Below, one piece after another: positions 16,624 to 25,571 of a stretch of DNA of 52,689 nucleotides. A program made the translations under genes and the position numbers. Under the pieces are notes generated by a model that was given only the letters and a program-made list of their open reading frames with translations, did not search any database and was not told the DNA's origin. Each line of letters begins with the position of its first letter. The first letter of the stretch is position 1. Source of the stretch: a virus; the IMG/VR virus record IMGVR_UViG_3300025322_000532, positions 1 to 52,689 of that record. One strand, given 5' to 3'.

Positions 16624-17976
16624 CTAGGCCGGATCGATCGAGGAAACCGGATCGCCCGCCGCCGTAGCAACCGCCGCGGTCCAGTCCACGGTCGCATCAT
16701 CCTCTTCATAGACCGTCAGCGTCCCGGCCGCAATGGCCCGCCGGTTGCGGAGAATCCGTAGCGCTTCCTGAACCGTTCGGCCGCCATCAGCGCCACTGGC
16801 GAGGGATCGAAGCAGAATCCGATCCGCGATCTCTTGGCCCGCGTCGGTCGCCAAGGCATCGGCATCTACGGCGCCCGTAGCAATCACTAGAGCTGTGATG
16901 ATGCCAGCGACCATTGCCCCGACTGAGGAGTCCATGCGGCCTCCAACGAGGGCAGCCGGAATCCGAGTCTGGATGTCATCGGTGTCAGCCTGAACGGTTG
17001 CCAAAGCGGACGCATCGGCTTTGTCCGAGAGTTCAAGTCCTGTGCTTCCAGCTCCCAGATGACCCGCGATCAACTCGTCCCAGACCGCGTCCGCAATTTC
17101 GGCTCCCGCATCCGCAGCCAGCAAAGCCGCGGTCAAGAAGGCCGCATCGAACTGCGCGGTCCCGAGGGCACCAAGCGCGTTATCCAGATCAATCCCGGCC
17201 TCGCCGCCCACCGCCACGTCCAACGTGCGCCCAGCAACGGTAGGTGCAAGTCGTGTCGTAACCGCGGCATCAAGATTTGGAATCTCAGCTGCGCTTAGCG
17301 TACCGCTAGTATTGTCTAGATCAATCCCGGCTTCTCCTGCTACTGTGACATCCAGTGTGCGGCCTGCTACTGTTGGAGCGAGCCGAGAGGTGATAGCCGC
17401 ATCAAGGTTCGGGATTTCTGCCGCGCTCAAGGTACCTACGGTGTTATCCAAATCGAGTCCAGCCTCGCCCGTAGCCGCAATATCAAGCGTCCGTCCAGCG
17501 ACAGTCGGAGCCAGACGGCTTGTAATAGCCGCATCTAAATTCGGGATCTCCGCAACACCGAGTGTCCCAGCCGTATTGTCGAGATCCAGCCCAGCTTCAC
17601 CGGCGGCAGTCACGTCCAGGGTCCGATCTGCGGTCGTCGGACGCAAAGCCGACCGGGCCTCGATGCTGAATTCGGCCACTACGTAACCAACCACAGAACT
17701 CCCGCCCACCGTACCGGTCGTGATCACCAATTGATAGTTCGAGGCCGTGGCAAACCCATTCCCACCAGTCGCTACAACGCGGACATTATGCAGGCCTGTT
17801 ACGCCGTCGAAATCCACAGTCAGCGTAATGCCTGCCGTAATTTGAACCAAGCTGTTGTCCACATAGGCGGAGATCACCGGCGTACCCGCCAGCGTCGTCG
17901 GCACCCCAGAGGTATTCACAGTGGTGAACTTGGTATCGAACGTCTTGCCCAGAGAGAAATCGCCGATGTAGCTCAT
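16624..17976 (-). CDS. repeat-containing virion fibre or decoration protein
   Basis: The 450-aa protein has an N-terminal beta-sandwich-like domain (residues 1-110, FDTKFTTVNTSGVPTTLAG), then four copies of a roughly 44-residue unit (RTLDVTAAGEAGLDLDNT ... EIPNLDAAITSRLA), then an Ala-rich C-terminal part ending DATVDWTAAVATAAGDP. This build occurs in phage structural proteins forming trimeric fibres or head decorations. It lies between the beta-helix protein and MuF, far from the tail tip genes, so a head or neck fibre is a reasonable inference. Confidence 0.7.
   Translation of the reverse strand: MSYIGDFSLGKTFDTKFTTVNTSGVPTTLAGTPVISAYVDNSLVQITAGITLTVDFDGVTGLHNVRVVATGGNGFATASNYQLVITTGTVGGSSVVGYVVAEFSIEARSALRPTTADRTLDVTAAGEAGLDLDNTAGTLGVAEIPNLDAAITSRLAPTVAGRTLDIAATGEAGLDLDNTVGTLSAAEIPNLDAAITSRLAPTVAGRTLDVTVAGEAGIDLDNTSGTLSAAEIPNLDAAVTTRLAPTVAGRTLDVAVGGEAGIDLDNALGALGTAQFDAAFLTAALLAADAGAEIADAVWDELIAGHLGAGSTGLELSDKADASALATVQADTDDIQTRIPAALVGGRMDSSVGAMVAGIITALVIATGAVDADALATDAGQEIADRILLRSLASGADGGRTVQEALRILRNRRAIAAGTLTVYEEDDATVDWTAAVATAAGDPVSSIDPA
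17140..17646 (-). repeat. four 132-bp tandem units with diverged codons
   Basis: Units of 44 codons begin at about 17646, 17514, 17382 and 17250; the last is incomplete. The peptides are nearly identical over EIPNLDAA and GEAGLDLDNT, yet the codons for these peptides differ between copies at many third positions. Confidence 0.85.
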
Positions 17977-18191
17977 GCTTTTGCTACCGTTCCCTCAATC
18001 AAACGATTGCGCCGGGAAGAGAGCAGGGGTCCCCAGCCCGCGGCCGCCACTTCTTGATAGGCATCGAAATAGATTCGATCCGTGAGCCATTCATCGAAAG
18101 TACCAGTATTGCCGGATCTAGGTTCCAGTGTTCCAAAATAGACCCGATCTGCGATCCATTCATCAAAAGTCCCGGTATCCTGAGCGGCCAC
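17973..18191 (-). CDS. small protein with internal duplication
   Basis: The 72-aa protein contains two copies of a 17-residue motif: TGTFDEWIADRVYFGTL and TGTFDEWLTDRIYFDAY. It overlaps the repeat protein's start at one end and the beta-helix gene's stop at the other. The duplicated acidic/aromatic motif could be a binding peptide for neighbouring virion proteins. I do not recognise a family. Confidence 0.65.
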   Translation of the reverse strand: MAAQDTGTFDEWIADRVYFGTLEPRSGNTGTFDEWLTDRIYFDAYQEVAAAGWGPLLSSRRNRLIEGTVAKA

Positions 18192-19573
18192 TAATCCACT
18201 TCCATATCGTCAAAATAAGTCCCGAACGAACCCGCAGCGGCTGTGTTCAGACTGCGGAGAATCATGACAACATACGGAGGATCGGCAGCTGGCGTAAGGG
18301 TCGTCGTAAGCTGATTCCATGCACCTGCGGCGCCGGCGTCAGTGACGGTTACGTCAGCTTGTCCCGGTTGACGAATTATCATCTGAGGATTAGTTCCAGT
18401 GTAATCGGCTTCCCGCCGCGCATAGACACTGAAAACCGTGCTGACATTCGTGATAGGGATAAAGATCTGATGATCTCCCGCGTCGGCCAGCTTGATAGAC
18501 GCGGCACCCGTGCGAACCGTTCCTGTGTCGCGCTCGCCTTCTCGAAGCTGGATAGCGCCCCAGGACTTCTTTGCGCTTGTCGCTGGACGGGTGATACCAA
18601 AGAAGTCGTCCGAGGCTTCGGAGCCGCCCGCCAGTCTTCGGATAGGCGACCATTCGGACGGCGCAAATGGTATGAAGGGAAGCACTAGATCATCTTGTAG
18701 GATCGGAGGATTAAACAACGGAGGATAGGCAACGCTGCCTGCGCCCGTGTTCACATTCTCACGATCCGATATGTTTCGCCAAAAGGTGTTGAAATCCTCA
18801 TCGAACTCTGTAGTCACGGTCGCTCTGCAGGCTCGGTTGCACGCGACGAAAATGCAATTCCTGACCGTTGTAAGCTGTCCGGCATCAAGGGCAACACCGA
18901 CGTAAACGCCTCCGGTCTGTGTTTGGGTGATGAAGCAGTTCTTGACCGTGATGCCGCCAATTCGGTTAGTGTTTATCGCCCGCGCGTTTCCGATGATGAC
19001 GCAGTTCTCAATGAGATGCCCTGTGTTATTGACAACCACAGAATGATTGAAGGTCAATCCTATTGAATTGGACGCATGCGCACCGTAGAATAGACAGCGC
19101 CGAAATGTCACGGCGGCTTGACCGGCCCCATCTATGTCGGCGATACGGCTGGCGCCGCCCTCCCCAACGCAATCTTCCACGATGATATTTGTCGGGCCGC
19201 CAGTGAAGGAAAAGGGGCCAGTAGTGAACGTATCCAGGAAGAAACCGCGAAGGGTCCGGTAATCCCTACCCACGCCCGAAATCGCATTTGCGCGCGTCGC
19301 GGTTTGATCATTGTCACTTCCGGTGATGCGAACGATGCCGCCAACGCCGTCTGTATTCTGGCCTGTCACGTCGGCTATGTATGTGATGATGTTACCGACA
19401 CTACCATCCACATCCAGCACTAATCCCTCACGATAAACGCCTGGACCCACATATACCGTATCGCCAGCCGCGACCGGGACATCTTCCGCTCCGTTGAGCG
19501 TGAGCTTGCGGTTGGCCCAGCTGAGGCCGTTGTTTGCGTCGTTTCCTCCGGGACCAACGTAATAGATCGTCAT
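18191..19573 (-). CDS. right-handed beta-helix protein with C-terminal carbohydrate-binding-like domain
   Basis: The 460-aa protein opens with YYVGPGGNDANNGLSW, the start typical of DUF1565/pectate-lyase-like beta-helices, and continues with rungs such as VTFRRCLFYG, HLIENCVIIGNA, ITVKNCFITQ and TTVRNCIFVAC. The last about 150 residues (TGAASIKLADAGDHQIFIPI ... FGTYFDDMEVD) resemble a jelly-roll carbohydrate-binding module. Such proteins bind or cleave surface polysaccharides. It lies right after portal-proximal genes rather than in the tail module. No signal peptide is seen, so a virion part is likelier than a secreted enzyme. Catalytic residues cannot be assigned. Confidence 0.78.
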   Translation of the reverse strand: MTIYYVGPGGNDANNGLSWANRKLTLNGAEDVPVAAGDTVYVGPGVYREGLVLDVDGSVGNIITYIADVTGQNTDGVGGIVRITGSDNDQTATRANAISGVGRDYRTLRGFFLDTFTTGPFSFTGGPTNIIVEDCVGEGGASRIADIDGAGQAAVTFRRCLFYGAHASNSIGLTFNHSVVVNNTGHLIENCVIIGNARAINTNRIGGITVKNCFITQTQTGGVYVGVALDAGQLTTVRNCIFVACNRACRATVTTEFDEDFNTFWRNISDRENVNTGAGSVAYPPLFNPPILQDDLVLPFIPFAPSEWSPIRRLAGGSEASDDFFGITRPATSAKKSWGAIQLREGERDTGTVRTGAASIKLADAGDHQIFIPITNVSTVFSVYARREADYTGTNPQMIIRQPGQADVTVTDAGAAGAWNQLTTTLTPAADPPYVVMILRSLNTAAAGSFGTYFDDMEVD

Positions 19574-19827
19574 GCGTCAGGGTCCACGTCAATGCCTTGT
19601 TGGATTCGCAGCTCGGTTAGGATGATCTGCTCCATGTACTCCCGTAACCTTCTCAAAGGCACGTTCGCTAGGATATTGGGAAAAACAACTGTCCGTGAAT
19701 GCTCGCCCTTGGTGCCGTCGTCGCGTGTCCACCGAACGATAAGATCAACCGACCATCTGGGGACGGGCGCAGTCGTCCCCAGGTTGGTCCAGTTTCTGAT
19801 GTGAACCTCGTCAAGGTTGCGTGTCAT
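19570..19827 (-). CDS. hypothetical small virion-module protein
   Basis: An 85-aa protein (MTRNLDEVHIRNWTNLGTT...). I chose the ATG in the TGATG overlap with the secreted protein's stop. It has beta strands (WSVDLIVRWTRDDGT) and a C-terminal amphipathic helix. Its stop overlaps the beta-helix start. A short chaperone or structural partner of the beta-helix protein is possible; no family recognised. Confidence 0.6.
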   Translation of the reverse strand: MTRNLDEVHIRNWTNLGTTAPVPRWSVDLIVRWTRDDGTKGEHSRTVVFPNILANVPLRRLREYMEQIILTELRIQQGIDVDPDA

Positions 19828-20963
19828 CAGTTTGGATATTTGATCCACCACTCGCCAGCAGGCGAAATGTCGGCCTCTACCGTATCCGAAGCGTTGTTCC
19901 GCCTCTGATAGTAGCCCGTTGGGACGTGCTCCAGGACAAATGGAATGCAATCCAAGCCAACCTCAGAGCATCCGGAGACGATTTGCCCATAGCGATTTCG
20001 ATAGCCGTTGAAATCGACGTAGCCGTCGCCGTCGGGATCATCGAAACCGCCAATGCTTCCAGCCAAGATGTGCATGGTCATCCTGGAGTTGTTCAGCGCG
20101 CACTGGTAGTCCGGACAATAGAACTGGAGTTTGAACGGGTCCAGAGGATCGACGGGACCCCAAACGTCTTCGCCCCGTATTGCCAGGTCAGTGAATCCTC
20201 CGACTGTGGCTCCGTACCAGGTGGCAATTTTCGGCTTCGGAGGACCGGAATTGTGCAACCTACGATTGTTGCCACAGGTGGAGGGGTCGCTGGGTAACGG
20301 CACATGCACGTCATCCACGAACAGACACCCGAAGTCGTGCCAGCCTCCACCGCGGAGAATGCCACAGTTATCGGGATCGCTCTCGCGACAAATCAGCAGT
20401 TCCATCCAGTAGCTGTGATAGCGCACGGTTGCGCCCAAGCTACCCATGATGGCATGGTACTGCACTCGATAGGCTTTCACGCAAATCGCGGCATATTGGG
20501 CGAAGCAGGACTCATCGACATTCACAAGCCATCCATAACCCTCATGCTTATTGGCATTCTCATTGGGTGTCTGCCACGGATAGGAGACTCCTCCGCCCGC
20601 CCACCCATAGAACTGAACGCCAAAGATGTCATCGACGGAATGGGGGTCTTCCTTGTGTTCGTGGCCGAACGCCTCAGTAAGCGGATGCCATTCTCGATCA
20701 TTATGCTCACTCGGCTCTAGTGTGTCGGTTGGGAACGGCGTATCAGTCACGGTAGGTTCCGGCGTATCTGTAGGAGGAATAGGAGTGTCGGTAGCAACCG
20801 GCTCCGTAGCAGTCGATGCCAGCTCCGGCACATTGAAGACGTACTGCCCCGCCTCCAGATCATATTCCCCCGGAGGGAGCGCAGGCCCTTGAGCGAGCGT
20901 CCGACCAGCGAATAGAGCGGCCAACAAAACTATAACAGCTACAGCGATTTGTCTCTTGTTCAT
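19827..20963 (-). CDS. secreted protein with Thr-Pro-rich linker
   Basis: The 378-aa protein starts with a signal peptide (MNKRQIAVAVIVLLAALFAG, then TLAQ), has YDLEAGQYVFNVPE, a Thr/Pro-rich linker (DTPIPPTDTPEPTVTDTP), then a Cys- and Trp-rich globular domain of about 270 residues with a possible calcium-type loop (DDPDGDGYVDFNG). Exported proteins are uncommon in the head module, so this looks like a moron acquired from a host. The linker style is typical of Chloroflexota. It overlaps the portal stop (ATGA). It may alter the host surface or be a host-derived glycan binder; the function is unknown. Confidence 0.72.
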   Translation of the reverse strand: MNKRQIAVAVIVLLAALFAGRTLAQGPALPPGEYDLEAGQYVFNVPELASTATEPVATDTPIPPTDTPEPTVTDTPFPTDTLEPSEHNDREWHPLTEAFGHEHKEDPHSVDDIFGVQFYGWAGGGVSYPWQTPNENANKHEGYGWLVNVDESCFAQYAAICVKAYRVQYHAIMGSLGATVRYHSYWMELLICRESDPDNCGILRGGGWHDFGCLFVDDVHVPLPSDPSTCGNNRRLHNSGPPKPKIATWYGATVGGFTDLAIRGEDVWGPVDPLDPFKLQFYCPDYQCALNNSRMTMHILAGSIGGFDDPDGDGYVDFNGYRNRYGQIVSGCSEVGLDCIPFVLEHVPTGYYQRRNNASDTVEADISPAGEWWIKYPN

Positions 20964-23224
20964 TTCCGGATCTCCAATCGCTCAATCAGCTGATCTTCGC
21001 CCCGAATGACATCGTAGTCAATCATCTCGCCGGAAGCTAAGTGTTTGCGGATGAGCGTCGCCCGGCCGTTCGCGTCCCGTTTGAGGATCTCCTGCTTGAC
21101 CACGACCGCGCTGAGGCGGGCTTGCTCGGCTTTGGCCTCGGCTTGGGCGGTCAGTTCGGCCACGGATTTCTGGGCCTTTTGCGTCTTCTCGATCTGGCGG
21201 AGCGCTTTATCGAGACCCGAGACCGCCAGCCCAATCGCCTGCCTCCGTTCGTCGTTCTCCTGTTCGAAGGACAGCATCGCTTGATCCAGCCGCTCGTTGA
21301 TCTGGCGAGTCTGGGTTTCCAAGCCCTCGCTCATATTGGCGGCCGTGACGCTGAGATCTTCCCGCATCGACTGGCCGGCCTGGATCAGAGTCTTTTCGGC
21401 ATCGCCCGCGATCTGGCGCATAGAGCGATCTAACCGGTTGTCGATCAGCTGATCTAATCCTTCGGTCCTGGCTTTTCGAATCTCGGAACCCATGTTCTCA
21501 AGGACGGAGGACCTCATTTGAGTCTCTAGTCGCTTCAGGCCCTCACCGAACATATGCTGGAGGGAGTCAACAGCTTCTTGCAACGTCTGATCGGTCTTGG
21601 CCGCGATCTCTTGAACCGAATCGGCCAAGGCTTCATCAACGGTTCCTTGCAGGCCGGTGGACTGGAGTTCCTGGACGATCCGAATCAGGCCATCCAGCTT
21701 CGCATCCAGGCTTACTTCTTTGGCCGCTTGATCAAGCAGCATCATCACGTCAGGATTGCGCTGTTTGAACTGCGGGTTCTGGCTCAGAATTCGAGTGAAA
21801 TTCGTAAAGGTAGACCGAAGCATCTTGTCCTCAGCGGGGAGTTCCGTTTCTGGTGCAACTATGATAGCACCGACTTCGGAATCGTCGCTCGGTTTCTCAC
21901 CGCCTTCGACCGTCTCCTCGGGCGTGACATCCCCTTCGCCGATCGCTACCAGATATTCGGGCTTCAGATCCCCGTCGTCGGCCGCGATCTGGCGGGCGAT
22001 CACGGGCGAGATCTCCCTGCTCTCAATCATAGTCTTGCGGGTTTCGGCGCGGGTCTTCTTGACGGTCGCCTCTTCCTGCTCGGCCTGGATGTCCTGTTCT
22101 TTGAACCGGAACGTCACCGTGCGGGGCATGACCCCGTGGAAGTTGAAGGCTTGCTCCAGCATCCGCATGAACGCGGCGGGACCCTTGCCGCGAGCTTTCA
22201 AATGCAGGACTTCGGACTGCTGGCCGGTCCCGATGTTGCCGGCCGGGAGCGGCGCGAAGTCCTGATAGTCCCGCCCAAATCCGAGGGCGAGGCTTGAGAT
22301 GTACCACTTGAGCTCCTGGTCGAAATCAAAGCCCTCGGGGAGCGATTTCAGTTCGAGCTTGGCGACCGAGACCTGAGTACCGGGATCCAAGGATCCAACG
22401 ATCAGCGGGCCGAGATAGCGGACTAAGCCCTGGTTATCAGCCTGGGCTTCCATGCGGGCTTGAACGTCTTTGATGTCCTGCGACTTCACGCCGCCCAAAG
22501 CATAGATCGCCTCAGCGAACCGGCCGCCAGCCTTCTCGCCGCGGTAGATCTCCATGTCACGCAGGATCTGGGCCGAGCGCAGGACTCGAGTCACCGCCGA
22601 ATATTGCACGCCGTACATGGACGTGATCGGGGCCGGGAATTCCGCCAGCGCGATGACCGAATGCCAGGGCATCTTGTGGCGAGATCCCTTAATGTCGGTG
22701 TAGATGACCGGGAACTCCAGATCGCCGGTGCGCTGGCAGCGGGCCGAGTCCAGATGGGCGATCCCGAGGATGGGCGCGGCCGGGGAATTGGCTTCTCGGA
22801 CGATTTCGATGAAGGCCCCGTTATCCTGAGTGTAGAGATCGAGCGAGACCTTGACCGAGAACTCTCGCCAGCCCCGGCCGAAGTCGGCTTGGTTGAGCAG
22901 CTCGTGAACGACCTCGACCGTGCGGTCCGGGCCGTCGAGTTCCCATTCGAGCGAGGCATTGGAAGTTGCGCAGGTGAAGACCGCGCCGGCCAAGAACGAT
23001 TCGGTCGGCCAGAACTCGCGGAGTTCCATGTCACGTTTGACGACGTTCTTGCCCCAAGCCTCGAAGGTATCGGCAATCGAGGCCATCCACAGCACGAACG
23101 CATTACCCCCTCCCGGCCCGGCCTCAAGCGAAACCGGAGGCTGCTGAACAGATCGAGTCAGCGTCCGCTGCGGGGGCGGAGGAGCCGGGGCGTTGATCGC
23201 TTTGGTCTGAGTGCCGTTAGCCAT
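20960..23224 (-). CDS. portal protein with long coiled-coil extension
   Basis: The 754-aa protein has a portal core (residues about 40-420: NVVKRDMELREFWPTESFL, IEIVREANSPAAPILGIAHL, ISSLALGFGRDYQDFAPLP) and is in the right place after TerL. The C-terminal roughly 330 residues are charged and heptad-like (QEIAAKTDQTLQEAVDSLQH, ARLSAVVVKQEILKRD), much longer than most portals. The extension could project into the capsid or serve as an internal scaffold. The portal call rests on order and on the core's resemblance. Confidence 0.8.
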   Translation of the reverse strand: MANGTQTKAINAPAPPPPQRTLTRSVQQPPVSLEAGPGGGNAFVLWMASIADTFEAWGKNVVKRDMELREFWPTESFLAGAVFTCATSNASLEWELDGPDRTVEVVHELLNQADFGRGWREFSVKVSLDLYTQDNGAFIEIVREANSPAAPILGIAHLDSARCQRTGDLEFPVIYTDIKGSRHKMPWHSVIALAEFPAPITSMYGVQYSAVTRVLRSAQILRDMEIYRGEKAGGRFAEAIYALGGVKSQDIKDVQARMEAQADNQGLVRYLGPLIVGSLDPGTQVSVAKLELKSLPEGFDFDQELKWYISSLALGFGRDYQDFAPLPAGNIGTGQQSEVLHLKARGKGPAAFMRMLEQAFNFHGVMPRTVTFRFKEQDIQAEQEEATVKKTRAETRKTMIESREISPVIARQIAADDGDLKPEYLVAIGEGDVTPEETVEGGEKPSDDSEVGAIIVAPETELPAEDKMLRSTFTNFTRILSQNPQFKQRNPDVMMLLDQAAKEVSLDAKLDGLIRIVQELQSTGLQGTVDEALADSVQEIAAKTDQTLQEAVDSLQHMFGEGLKRLETQMRSSVLENMGSEIRKARTEGLDQLIDNRLDRSMRQIAGDAEKTLIQAGQSMREDLSVTAANMSEGLETQTRQINERLDQAMLSFEQENDERRQAIGLAVSGLDKALRQIEKTQKAQKSVAELTAQAEAKAEQARLSAVVVKQEILKRDANGRATLIRKHLASGEMIDYDVIRGEDQLIERLEIRK

Positions 23225-23460
23225 CAGAGACTGCTCGGCGGTGGCGGATCAGGAAGTACATCAGGGCCAACAATCCGTCTATCTTCTGTGAACGTGACTT
23301 CTTCCAACCAAGCCCCAAATTCAGAGATTCGAACGCGATAAACATATTGGGATTTGCCGATTACGATTGTTAAGAGATCACCGTCTTCTGGCGGGTCGCC
23401 CGCCTCAAGATTCCAGCCAGCTCTGAGATGAACTCGAATCGCTAGATTTGGATCAGCCAA
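23224..23460 (-). CDS. hypothetical small protein before portal
   Basis: A 78-aa protein, beta-rich at first (LLTIVIGKSQYVYRVRISEFG) with a proline-rich tail. It overlaps the zinc-finger protein upstream and its stop overlaps the portal start. Not recognised. Confidence 0.6.
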   Translation of the reverse strand: MADPNLAIRVHLRAGWNLEAGDPPEDGDLLTIVIGKSQYVYRVRISEFGAWLEEVTFTEDRRIVGPDVLPDPPPPSSL

Positions 23461-23923
23461 TGGAATACTTTCGCACGATGTCCCAGCCGAAGCCGGTGCG
23501 CTTGCCTTCCGAAGTCAGCTCAACCACGGCTTTGCCCCACCGCTTCGCGATCCAGCGATGGATGAACGTGGGAGCGTGCCAGATCGCGGCCGCGGCTCGA
23601 GATTTGTCAGGCGGCACCGTGTAGATTGTCTTCCCTGGCGTGCAGTCGAACGCGTGCTTGTATCGGTCTCCGACTTTCACCAGCTGGCCCTGGATGCCGT
23701 GGCACAGAGCGCATTCTACAGCACGATAGGTCGTTTGGGCGGCGACGAGCTCGAGGACGGTCCCGCATGTGGCCGGAGTTTCGGGCGTGATCGGATGCGG
23801 CGGCCAGCAGAACGGGCAGAGGATTTGCGCGGTGTCTTTATCTCGTGAGATACGGGGCGGGACCCGGCGGGTGCCTTTGTTCGATCCGAGTCGCTGCCGG
23901 GAAGATCTCGAAGACCTCGCCAT
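23453..23923 (-). CDS. zinc-binding hypothetical protein
   Basis: About 156 aa from the ATG; an in-frame TTG lies 12 codons upstream. A basic N-terminus (SSRSSRQRLGSNKGTRR) precedes two CxxC pairs (CPFCWPP, CALCHG), suggesting a zinc site, followed by KVGDRYKHAFDC and a helical C-terminus. It sits between TerL and portal, a place that often holds packaging accessory genes. DNA-binding is possible; no family recognised. Confidence 0.62.
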   Translation of the reverse strand: MARSSRSSRQRLGSNKGTRRVPPRISRDKDTAQILCPFCWPPHPITPETPATCGTVLELVAAQTTYRAVECALCHGIQGQLVKVGDRYKHAFDCTPGKTIYTVPPDKSRAAAAIWHAPTFIHRWIAKRWGKAVVELTSEGKRTGFGWDIVRKYSIG

Positions 23924-24056
23924 GCGGGTATCGTACAACGAAGCGGGTTGCCCACGCAAGAAGTTGATCTATAATCAGGTTGCTCTCCAAGCGAAAGATC
24001 TTCCGGAGAGTGTTCCCTCCACAAGCGTCCTGGCCGACCCCGCCGGGGCGCTGCTC

Positions 24057-25571
24057 TTACAAGTTCAGCCGAAGACTCTCAAAGCTAGCCATGCTTAAAC
24101 ATACACAGAGATCCACCTTCATCGAATCCTCGCGCTTGACGATCCGCAATCGCCGGCCGTCCTCATCCAGCTTCTTGTCCGCGTTGTCGATGTGCTCGCG
24201 CAGATCGGAGTTCCCATCATGCCAGATCCGCTTTTCCAAGATCAGGTCGAGCAGCTGCCGATCAGCCTGCAGCCGGCGCCCGGCCTGGCTGAAGTCGAAC
24301 GCCCAGACAATGTTCTCTTCAGACAACCCGCTCATCATGTCGTGGAGCTGGTGAATGTCGTAGGCCAGCATGACGACTTGAAACTCACGGCACAGGCGGC
24401 GGATCTCCTCCCGAGGCTCGTTGAAATCGATCTTCTGACCGGGCGCGGCCTGCCATTTGCGGACGTACCGGACGAACAGTTCGTGCTGCCGGTACTTCGG
24501 GTCCGGATGCCGGGTCACGCCGACCAGCCCAAAGCAGTCGGAGTATCCGGTCTGGCGCCCCACCGCCGCGTCCGCCGCCAACACCATCGGCTCGTTCTTG
24601 GTCAGAGGCGGGATCGAGGCTTTCAGCGCGTCCCACCAGACCATTGACGGCAGGAACCGATCCGTGCCCTCCATCTCGATCTCTTCATCGGCTTCGAGCA
24701 GCAGCGCGGCCTCGGCATCGGTCAGGGTCTGGGCCCGCTTCTGTAAGAATTCGGGCGTCAGGTTATGCAGATTGCCGCGGGTCGGGAGCTTGAGCTTCAG
24801 CCGGTCCCGTTTGTATTCCAGCCGATCGTCGCGGGCAAGCCCCTCCTTGTCCTCAGGGATCGGACCCGTGTAGTGCCACATCCAAGAACCCTTCGGGAGC
24901 GGGGTGGTGGTGAACCAGACCTGCGGCTGGTCGCCTAGCGGTCCTGGAATCCGCACCCGGCCGTCGATGACTTTCAGCGCGGCGTCGGTCTTATAGCGGC
25001 GGATCTCATCGAAGTGCCAGAAGTTGATGTTCGGGCCTTCCCATGCCATGACATCGTTCTCGGTCATGCCGCCCAGGTACCAGACTGCCCCGGTCTCCCA
25101 CACCAGCATGAACGGCTTGGACGGCTGCCAATGCCGAGAGGCCATGCGGCGGTGCGGCTGGATGATGAAATCCCACGGAATCCAACGGCGCATCTCGGCC
25201 CACAAGGATCGCTGGAAGTGCGGCAGGTCGGGAGAAGTCATGATGCCAGAACATCCGCGCTTGGCGCGTTCTAGGTCTCGCATGATTCCCGAAACTGATT
25301 TTCCTCCGCCCTCTCCCCCAAGTGCCCAGAGGTTCTTCTTGTCGTGGTTTTTCACCCACGCCAGCTCCTCTGGGGAGTGAGGCTCGTATCGCTTGCCGGT
25401 TTCGGAGTTGCGGTATTCGGTGAGATCCGGCCAGCCGGGGATCGGGGTGTAGGGCCGGTCGTGGTCCTCGTCAGGAAGCAGGCCGAGCAGGATTTGGGAG
25501 GCCAGCGATCTCCGCAAATCGTGTGACGATTCGGTTGAGGAGCCGGTTCTTGTCTTCTCTCGAAAGACCAT
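24057..25571 (-). CDS. terL: large terminase subunit
   Basis: The 504-aa protein has Walker A at residues about 84-93 (ALGGEGGGKSVSG), Walker B with catalytic Glu near residue 189 (INFWHFDEI), and the start of the RNase H-like nuclease (MVLAADAAVGRQTGYSDC) with a later Asp (MLAYDIHQLHD). It is the ATP-driven packaging motor and headful or cos nuclease. It follows TerS with a 101-base overlap, long enough that the true start may be a little downstream, although no ATG occurs before the ATPase core. Terminase type (pac or cos) cannot be read. Confidence 0.9.
   Translation of the reverse strand: MVFREKTRTGSSTESSHDLRRSLASQILLGLLPDEDHDRPYTPIPGWPDLTEYRNSETGKRYEPHSPEELAWVKNHDKKNLWALGGEGGGKSVSGIMRDLERAKRGCSGIMTSPDLPHFQRSLWAEMRRWIPWDFIIQPHRRMASRHWQPSKPFMLVWETGAVWYLGGMTENDVMAWEGPNINFWHFDEIRRYKTDAALKVIDGRVRIPGPLGDQPQVWFTTTPLPKGSWMWHYTGPIPEDKEGLARDDRLEYKRDRLKLKLPTRGNLHNLTPEFLQKRAQTLTDAEAALLLEADEEIEMEGTDRFLPSMVWWDALKASIPPLTKNEPMVLAADAAVGRQTGYSDCFGLVGVTRHPDPKYRQHELFVRYVRKWQAAPGQKIDFNEPREEIRRLCREFQVVMLAYDIHQLHDMMSGLSEENIVWAFDFSQAGRRLQADRQLLDLILEKRIWHDGNSDLREHIDNADKKLDEDGRRLRIVKREDSMKVDLCVCLSMASFESLRLNL

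Noticed and set aside
23990-24056. CCCCGCCGGGG hairpin after the terminase gene as terminator
   Set aside because: Short stem, two-base loop and no T-run; expression of the portal genes downstream argues against termination here.
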